This document shows, one piece after another, positions 59,033 to 64,000 of a stretch of 64,000 nucleotides of DNA. Origin of the DNA: CAZKGE01 sp964636405 (GTDB lineage: Bacteria; Bacillota; Clostridia; Christensenellales; CAG-138); the NCBI GenBank assembly GCA_964636405.1, contig CAZWSI010000012.1:3094-67093 (forward strand), given 5' to 3'. The position numbers and the translations under genes were made by a program. Numbering within the stretch: the stretch's first letter is position 1; each line of letters opens with the position of its first letter. The notes under the pieces are model-generated. The model made no database searches and had not been told where the DNA came from. It saw nothing but the letters and a program-made list of their open reading frames with translations.

Positions 59033-59326
59033 ATGGCAAAGGTAAAGACATTTAGATTTAAACCGCGCTACGCGATATTGATCTTCCTTGTGACCTTCTT
59101 TGTTTTGGGCGGCGTGTATCTTTCGCAGCAGACGACCCTCAAGTCCATCGCGCTCGAAAAGGAAACGCAGCAGGCCGCCCTTGACGCGCTCAAGGTCGAG
59201 GAGGAGCGGCTTGAACGCATGCTCGAGTATATGAACAGCACCGAGTACCTCATTCAATACGCGAGGGAGAAGCTCGGCTACGTATTCCCGGGCGATATCA
59301 AGTTTTACACGGAGTCCGCCGGATGA
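59033..59326 (+). CDS. divIC: septum formation initiator, DivIC/FtsB family
   Basis: The 97-residue protein has a short basic cytoplasmic tail, one membrane helix (about residues 13-31), a coiled coil (about 36-65) and the conserved end STEYLIQYAREKLGYVFPGD. This is the DivIC/FtsB layout of the division complex. There is no ribosome site before the ATG, so the message may be leaderless. Its stop overlaps the start of the Ppx/GppA gene by 4 bases; divIC near a ppx gene is seen in other Clostridia. Confidence 0.9.
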   Translation: MAKVKTFRFKPRYAILIFLVTFFVLGGVYLSQQTTLKSIALEKETQQAALDALKVEEERLERMLEYMNSTEYLIQYAREKLGYVFPGDIKFYTESAG

Positions 59327-60192
59327 TCCTCGTCGTGGATATCGGCAGCAATTCCATACGCACTATGACGGCCGAACGCGCGGAAAGCGGGTTCGGTTTT
59401 TCGTGCAAGGCGGTATACACGACGCGCCTTGCGGAGGGGCTGGACAAAACGGGGCTGCTGAGCCAGGCGGCTATGCGGGCGACGCTTGCCGTGCTCGCGG
59501 ACGCCGCGGCCCTTGGCCGCGCAAACGGCGCGGCTCTTTTTGCATACGCCACGAGCGCCGTGCGGGACGCGGCAAACCGCGCGGATTTTCTCTTGCGGGC
59601 GGAAAGCGCCCTTGGCGTGCCGGTGCGCGTGCTCTCCGGCCGTGAGGAGGCGCGCTACGCCTATCTCGGCGCAACGGCGGGCACGGGCGCGCTGATCGAC
59701 ATCGGCGGCGGCAGCGCGCAAATTGTGACGGAAACGAATGCTGAAAGCTTCCCCATCGGCTGCGTGCGCGCAAGGGACTTTGGTCTTTCTTGTGCGCAAG
59801 ACGTCCTCTCCCCCGCCGCCTGCCTGGAGGTTTCCCGCTGGGTGGACGCGCGGACGGACGCGCTGCGCGTGCGCGCCGCACGCTGGACGGGCGTGGGCGG
59901 CACAATTACCACGCTCGGCGCGCTTTCGCTCGATCTGCCGGCATACGATCCGGCCCTTGTCAGCGGCGCGGCGCTTACACCGGAAGCGCTTGCCGCGCTC
60001 ATTGCCAAGCTCAACAAGCTTGGAGACGCACGGCGCGCGCACCCGCTGCTTACCCAACGGCACGATGTGATCGTATGGGGCGCGCTGGTGCTTGCGCGGC
60101 TGATGGAACGGCTTTCCGTGGATGCGCTTTTTGTAAGCGACGCAGACGGCATGGAGGGCTACGCCATGGAGGTGCTGGGCGGCCGTCCATAG
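59323..60192 (+). CDS. Ppx/GppA-family exopolyphosphatase
   Basis: The 289-residue protein is a single-unit ASKHA phosphatase. VVDIGSNSIRTM forms the first phosphate loop, YATSAVRDAANR and LSGREEARYAYLG are diagnostic, and GALIDIGGGSAQIV forms the second loop. It is near the length of the short Ppx2 form and lacks the C-terminal HD domain of GppA. Such enzymes degrade polyphosphate or pppGpp. It is coupled to divIC by a 4-base overlap. Confidence 0.92.
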   Translation: MILVVDIGSNSIRTMTAERAESGFGFSCKAVYTTRLAEGLDKTGLLSQAAMRATLAVLADAAALGRANGAALFAYATSAVRDAANRADFLLRAESALGVPVRVLSGREEARYAYLGATAGTGALIDIGGGSAQIVTETNAESFPIGCVRARDFGLSCAQDVLSPAACLEVSRWVDARTDALRVRAARWTGVGGTITTLGALSLDLPAYDPALVSGAALTPEALAALIAKLNKLGDARRAHPLLTQRHDVIVWGALVLARLMERLSVDALFVSDADGMEGYAMEVLGGRP

Positions 60193-60217
60193 CAATTCAA
60201 TGAAACGGAGCATACGC

Positions 60218-60925
60218 ATGATACGACTTGAACCCGTTACTAACCGAACCTTTCGAAAGATTGTGGATATGAAGCTGCCGCCGGAACAGAGCAAGTTTGT
60301 TGCGCCCAACGTGGTTTCACTTGCGCAAGCTTGGCTTTACAGGGATGAAGCGCGGCCCTTTGCCGTCTGCGACGGCGACGAGCCGGTGGGGTTTATGATG
60401 CTGGACTGGGACGAAGGTGAGCGCACCGTGGGTATCTGGCGCTTTATGATCGCCTTCGAGCATCAGCGCAAGGGCTACGGTCGAAGCGCCATGCAGGCCG
60501 CCGTGCAGCTTGTCCGCGAAAGCGGAAAATTCGATCTGATGCATCTGGATTTTGTGCCCGGAAACGAGGGGGCGCGCAGCCTGTATTACGCCATGGGCTT
60601 TCGGGAAAACGGCGATATCGAGGACGGTGAGATCGTGATGACGCTGCCGCTGACCGACGACCCGAAGCTGGGCATGCTCACCGCGGACGATGAGGATATG
60701 GACGGTTTCCTTGCCGTCATCGAATCAGAGGCAAAGGCGGGCAATCCCAGCGCCGAGGCGTTTTCGGATACGGAGGCGCTGAAAACGGCGGTTGCGGCGG
60801 GGCGTGTGAGACGCCTCACCATCATGGGCAAAACGGTCGGCCTGGCGTTGGACGGTGCTATTCTGATCGCGCAAGACAGCATGGCATATTATGAGTCGGC
60901 CGCAATGCAGCTTATTGACTCGTAA
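60218..60925 (+). CDS. GNAT-family N-acetyltransferase with C-terminal extension
   Basis: The 235-residue protein has a GNAT domain in its first 150 residues. RFMIAFEHQRKGYGRSAMQA is the acetyl-CoA loop, and FVPGNEGARSLYYAMGFREN is the last conserved block, as in spermidine acetyltransferase-like proteins. The remaining 80 residues are acidic and have no known domain. CGGAG lies 7 bases before the ATG at 60218; an upstream ATG (60200) has no ribosome site. The acceptor is unknown. Confidence 0.87.
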   Translation: MIRLEPVTNRTFRKIVDMKLPPEQSKFVAPNVVSLAQAWLYRDEARPFAVCDGDEPVGFMMLDWDEGERTVGIWRFMIAFEHQRKGYGRSAMQAAVQLVRESGKFDLMHLDFVPGNEGARSLYYAMGFRENGDIEDGEIVMTLPLTDDPKLGMLTADDEDMDGFLAVIESEAKAGNPSAEAFSDTEALKTAVAAGRVRRLTIMGKTVGLALDGAILIAQDSMAYYESAAMQLIDS

Positions 60926-60936
60926 AACGCGCAAAG

Positions 60937-60972
60937 AACGCCTGCCGGGCTTGATCCCCCGGCAGGCGTTTT
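60937..60972. terminator. strong bidirectional terminator
   Basis: AACGCCTGCCGGG (60937-60949) and CCCGGCAGGCGTT (60958-60970) form a perfect 13-bp stem, with TT after it on the plus strand and a partly A-rich stretch before it. It separates the convergent GNAT and oligoendopeptidase genes. Confidence 0.92.
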
Positions 60973-60987
60973 ACTGTTCGCATGGCT

Positions 60988-62676
60988 TTATTGCTTTGCG
61001 CTCTCCAGAAAAGCCACAAGCGGCTCGATGGCGTGGCGCACGCTGCCCTCCGCAAAGGGATTGCGAAGGTTTGCGGCCTTAAGAAGCTCGAGATAGGGCC
61101 GGCTTCCGCCCAGCTTGCAGAGATTGAGGTAATCCGCCCACGCGGCCTCGCGGTTTTCCTTCATTTTCCCGTAGAACTCGAACGCGCCCATGGAGGCCAG
61201 GGTGTAATCGATATAGTAGAACGGGTACATGAAGATGTGGAGCTGCTTAAAGAAGAACGCGCCCCGCTCGAACACGGACTTGCCATCGTAATCGCGGCCG
61301 GGGAGATACTTCTTTTCGAGCTCACGCCACAGCGCCTTGCGCGCAGATGGCGTCATATCGGGCTTTTCGTATACGCGGTGCTGGAACTCATCCACGCACA
61401 CGCCGTAGGGCACGAAGGTGAGCGCCTCGGTGGTATGAAGCCGCTTATATTTGAGCGTATTCTCCCCGAAGAACTTCTCCATCCACGGATAGGTGAAGAA
61501 CTCCATGGACATGGAGTGAATCTCATTGACCTCCGAGCTGCTGGAAAGATACTCGGCAAGCGGCTGCTCTTTGCTGGATTCGTAGATCTGGAACGCGTGG
61601 CCCGCCTCGTGGGTGAGCACGTCCACGTCCCCGCTCGTACCGTTGAAGTTGCTGAAAATGAAGGGCGCGTTATAATCCGGCAGGAAGGTGCAATACCCGC
61701 CCGCGGCCTTGCCGGGCTTGGTTTCCAGATCCATGAGCCTGCGGTCGCACATGAACTGGAAGAATTCGCCCGTTTCCGGCGAAAGCGCCTGATACATCTC
61801 CAGCGCCTGCCCCTCCATAAAGGCGCGGTCGCCAATGGGCGTGGCGTTGCCATCCGGGAAAAGGAAGGCCTCGTCGTAGAATTTGAGCGCGTCCAGCTTA
61901 ATGCGCTTGGCCTGCTCCGCGCGAAGCGCATTGCACACGGGCACGAGATCGCGCGCCATCTGCTCGCGAAACTTTGCCACATCCTCGGGGCCGTAGTCCG
62001 TGCGGCCCATATTGAGGTAAGCGAGGGGAATAAAGCTGTCGTAGCCCATCTTTTTGCCCATGCGGTGGCGAAGCTTGACGAGCTTGTCGTACAGCTCGTC
62101 GAACTTCGCCTCGTTGGCTTCAAAGAAGCCCGCGTACGCATCGTACGCCTGACGGCGCACCTCCCGATCGGGGGATTGCATGAGCTTGGTAATGCCCGGC
62201 AGATTCCGCTTTTCACCAAGCAGCTCCACCTCGCAGGAGGCGAGGAGCTTTTGATACTCGCTGCGGAGCTTGTTTTCCCGGATCATGGGCAAAATGAGCT
62301 TTTTATCGAAGCGGCGCAGCTCGAGCTCGGCCAGATTCTTGATCTGCTGGCCGAATTCATCCAGATATTGAGGGAGGAAGCCGCTTTCCAGAAGGGTCTT
62401 GTAATACTTCAGAAAGACCGGCATGACCTTGGGCATGGAGGAATCGAAAAACTTCTGCTCCTCCTCGTAGAACTTGTCCTTCGTGTCGATCGTGTGGCGA
62501 ATCTCCACCAGCGTTTGGGCAGTGAGCAGGTGCTTGTAGGCCGTTACGACCTCCGCTATCGCGCTCTTAAAGGCTGCGTAGTCCGGCGCGTTCTTCATGC
62601 GGCGGATGCCCGCCTTGACCTGCCCCTTCAGCTTGCTCAGCTCCGGGCGTGTGTACTCGTACTCAGAAAAAACCAT
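60988..62676 (-). CDS. M3-family oligoendopeptidase (PepF-like)
   Basis: The 562-residue zinc peptidase has the active-site motif TLTHEAGHAF-like VLTHEAGHAFQIYES near residue 350, with the third ligand Glu in SSEVNEIHSMSMEF. M3 enzymes cut short peptides in the cytoplasm. Length is typical for the clostridial M3 form. The ATG at 62676 lies 6 bases after AAGGAGG; another ATG two codons earlier overlaps that site. The ribosome site overlaps the stop of the SGNH gene, so the two are coupled. Confidence 0.94.
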   Translation of the reverse strand: MVFSEYEYTRPELSKLKGQVKAGIRRMKNAPDYAAFKSAIAEVVTAYKHLLTAQTLVEIRHTIDTKDKFYEEEQKFFDSSMPKVMPVFLKYYKTLLESGFLPQYLDEFGQQIKNLAELELRRFDKKLILPMIRENKLRSEYQKLLASCEVELLGEKRNLPGITKLMQSPDREVRRQAYDAYAGFFEANEAKFDELYDKLVKLRHRMGKKMGYDSFIPLAYLNMGRTDYGPEDVAKFREQMARDLVPVCNALRAEQAKRIKLDALKFYDEAFLFPDGNATPIGDRAFMEGQALEMYQALSPETGEFFQFMCDRRLMDLETKPGKAAGGYCTFLPDYNAPFIFSNFNGTSGDVDVLTHEAGHAFQIYESSKEQPLAEYLSSSSEVNEIHSMSMEFFTYPWMEKFFGENTLKYKRLHTTEALTFVPYGVCVDEFQHRVYEKPDMTPSARKALWRELEKKYLPGRDYDGKSVFERGAFFFKQLHIFMYPFYYIDYTLASMGAFEFYGKMKENREAAWADYLNLCKLGGSRPYLELLKAANLRNPFAEGSVRHAIEPLVAFLESAKQ

Positions 62677-62678
62677 TC

Positions 62679-63374
62679 TCATCCTCCTTGTTTCACTAAA
62701 CTCGTAATCGTCTCCCCAATAAAGGCCTGCCCCGCTTCCGTAAGATGCAGTCCGTCTTCACATATAAAGCTGTCCATGCGGTGGTCGGCAAGGCAAACCT
62801 CGCGCACCGGCAAAAGCGTGCATTCCTTAACACGCGAAACCTCCTTGACGATATGCGAATATAGCTCCTGAAAGCGGTAAATCTGCTGCGTATCGCCCAG
62901 CCACTTCAAGATATTGGCCGCGTTGAGCCGGTCGCCCACAAGAAAGCGAAAGTATTTTTCCGCGTTGATGGGCGGCAGCGTCATCAAAATGGGCTTGATG
63001 CCAGCCGCACGCACGGTATCGACCATTTGGGCAATGGTGGCGTAGAATATCTCGGGGCTGGTGGCCGGCTCATGCCGCGCGTCCGGGTTTTCCGAAATGG
63101 CCGCCCAGTCATAGTTGCAGTCGTTCCCTCCAAACTCGATGAGCGCCGCGTCCGCCTTCAGCCCCGCGGCAAGGTCGCGCCGCATGATCTCCAGTCCGCG
63201 CGGCGCAGTAAAGCCGAAGCGCGCGCGGTTGTTCACGCGGACGCCAAGCGCCTGCATAACGACGTCCGCAGCGGTGTGCGCGGCGGACACGTGCCGCTTG
63301 CGCTGCTCGTTCCAGATCACGCCCTTGCCAAGGGAATCCCCCCAGAGCACCACGTTTTCGGAAGCCCGTTCCAT
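62679..63374 (-). CDS. SGNH/GDSL-family hydrolase
   Basis: The 231-residue protein carries the SGNH blocks in order: VVLWGDSLGKGV with the nucleophile Ser, LEIMRRDL, IEFGGNDCNYDW (block III, Asn) and EDGLHLTEAGQAF with the catalytic Asp and His. No signal peptide is seen. Family members are esterases or acyl hydrolases. GAGGTGG lies 6 bases before the ATG at 63374. It stands directly upstream of the oligoendopeptidase on the same strand. Confidence 0.88.
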   Translation of the reverse strand: MERASENVVLWGDSLGKGVIWNEQRKRHVSAAHTAADVVMQALGVRVNNRARFGFTAPRGLEIMRRDLAAGLKADAALIEFGGNDCNYDWAAISENPDARHEPATSPEIFYATIAQMVDTVRAAGIKPILMTLPPINAEKYFRFLVGDRLNAANILKWLGDTQQIYRFQELYSHIVKEVSRVKECTLLPVREVCLADHRMDSFICEDGLHLTEAGQAFIGETITSLVKQGG

Positions 63375-63495
63375 TTTCAGCCACCTCGAAATACGCCTAT
63401 TATGCGGCGCGCGCTGCAGCTCGCCATTAAGGACATTATAGCATTCGAGGCGTGCACGGCGCATATCAAAATGTGAAATTCCGGCAACATAAAGC

Positions 63496-63521
63496 GCGGC
63501 GCGGCTTTCCAGCCGCGCCGC
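63496..63521 (-). terminator. hairpin terminator after nifJ
   Basis: GCGGCGCGGCT (63496-63506) and AGCCGCGCCGC (63511-63521) form an 11-bp stem with a 4-base loop. In the nifJ direction it is followed by GCTTTATG, a short T run. It lies 15 bases after the nifJ stop. Confidence 0.6.
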
Positions 63522-63535
63522 ACATTGTCCAGCGC

Positions 63536-64000
63536 TTACATTTCGTTGAGCTTTTTGTAGTAGTCGATTTTATCCAGCGCTTCCTTCTCCGCGCGGTCAA
63601 AGAGCTGCTCCGCCACCTCGGGGAACTGCTTTTTCAGCGAAGAATAACGGGTCTCGCCCAGGATAAAGTCCGAGAAGCTCCCGGTCGGGGCCTTGGAATC
63701 GAGCGTGAAGGGATTCTGGCCCGCTTCGCCCAGCTCGGGATTGTACCGATACAGCGGCCAGTAACCCGCGTCGACGGCCTTCTTGGCCTCGAGCTGGCTG
63801 TGACTCATATTGATGCCGTGGTTGATGCAGGGCGCGTACGCGATGATGATGGACGGGCCCTTATACGCCTCGGCCTCGGTAACCGCCTTGAGGAGCTGCG
63901 CGGGATTTGCGCCCATGCAGACCTTGGCCACGTACACATAGCCGTAGCTCATGGCCATGAGGCCCAGATCCTTCTTCTTGGTGCGCTTGCCCGCCGCGGC
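63536..64000 (-). CDS. nifJ: pyruvate:ferredoxin oxidoreductase, C-terminal part only
   Basis: The frame covers the last ~154 residues and continues past the window edge. ANPAQLLKAVTEAEAYKGPS, IAYAPCINHGINMSHSQLE and WPLYRYNPELG are typical of the C-terminal thiamine-pyrophosphate-binding domain of the single-chain enzyme. It makes acetyl-CoA, CO2 and reduced ferredoxin from pyruvate, and in acetogens can supply electrons and CO2 to the Wood-Ljungdahl pathway. The rest of the protein is outside the window. Confidence 0.95.
   Translation of the reverse strand, partial: AAAGKRTKKKDLGLMAMSYGYVYVAKVCMGANPAQLLKAVTEAEAYKGPSIIIAYAPCINHGINMSHSQLEAKKAVDAGYWPLYRYNPELGEAGQNPFTLDSKAPTGSFSDFILGETRYSSLKKQFPEVAEQLFDRAEKEALDKIDYYKKLNEM

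Noticed and set aside
1..64000. CRISPR arrays, rRNA, tRNA, insertion sequences
   Set aside because: No regularly spaced repeats, no RNA gene signatures and no transposase were seen anywhere in the window, although short RNA genes can be missed by eye.

Overview
The window looks like a chromosomal segment of a GC-rich, spore-forming, anaerobic member of the Clostridia with acetogen-type C1 metabolism. The sporulation genes yqfC, yqfD and sigG, the Firmicutes order phoH - 7TM-HD phosphodiesterase - ybeY - cdd - era, a nearly complete Wood-Ljungdahl methyl branch with acetyl-CoA synthase, and the C-terminal end of a pyruvate:ferredoxin oxidoreductase all point that way. No rRNA, tRNA, CRISPR array, phage or insertion sequence was recognised. 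Nothing here was checked against a database; all calls rest on reading the sequence.

Layout. 1-6440 (minus): sporulation/housekeeping operon yqfC-yqfD-phoH-pgpH-ybeY-cdd-era. 6657-7424 (plus): sigG. 7562-16139 (minus): an apparent eight-gene uptake and catabolic operon made of an ornithine-cyclodeaminase-like protein, a creatininase-like amidohydrolase, a flavodoxin-like reductase, a NupNOPQ-type ABC importer and an iron alcohol dehydrogenase. It has a long structured leader and a divergent XRE-cupin regulator (16539-17156). 17287-19297 (minus): a PHP-domain and a HAD-domain protein. 19474-25677 (plus): a bacterial microcompartment locus related to ethanolamine/propanediol systems. Its left edge is cut inside a damaged eutE-like gene and no signature enzyme is present. 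A minus-strand ANTAR regulator with two ANTAR-like modules follows (25761-26483). 26555-31954: a YtcJ-like amidohydrolase, an XRE regulator, a TetR regulator and two unknown proteins. 32135-34121 (plus): a stand-alone MotA-like/MotB-OmpA-like pair with its own promoter and terminator. 34405-38755 (plus): a FecBCD-type metal-complex importer with an embedded methyltransferase and NTPase, behind a palindromic control site. 38752-40299 (minus): a PucR-type regulator, divergent from the C1 genes.

40454-56702 (plus) holds the C1 genes. First comes a corrinoid methyl-transfer module (pterin methyltransferase, corrinoid protein, ASKHA activator). Then come metF, a CooC-type ATPase, acsD, acsC, acsE, acsB, a second ASKHA activator and a DUF3786-like protein. 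After an internal promoter come fhs, fchA and folD. Formate-derived methyl groups would pass through Fhs, FchA, FolD and MetF to AcsE, then to the corrinoid protein AcsCD, then to AcsB. The CO dehydrogenase subunit is not in the window. FolD lacks the usual cyclohydrolase lysine, which fits having a separate FchA.

56703-64000: a hairpin-rich intergenic segment, yhhN, rmuC, a divIC/ftsB-like gene, a Ppx/GppA phosphatase, a GNAT protein, then on the minus strand an M3 oligoendopeptidase, an SGNH hydrolase and the truncated nifJ. The points most worth a second look are the amputated microcompartment locus with its tandem-ANTAR regulator, the orphan motor-like pair, the FolD active-site change, and several structured or palindromic non-coding segments.
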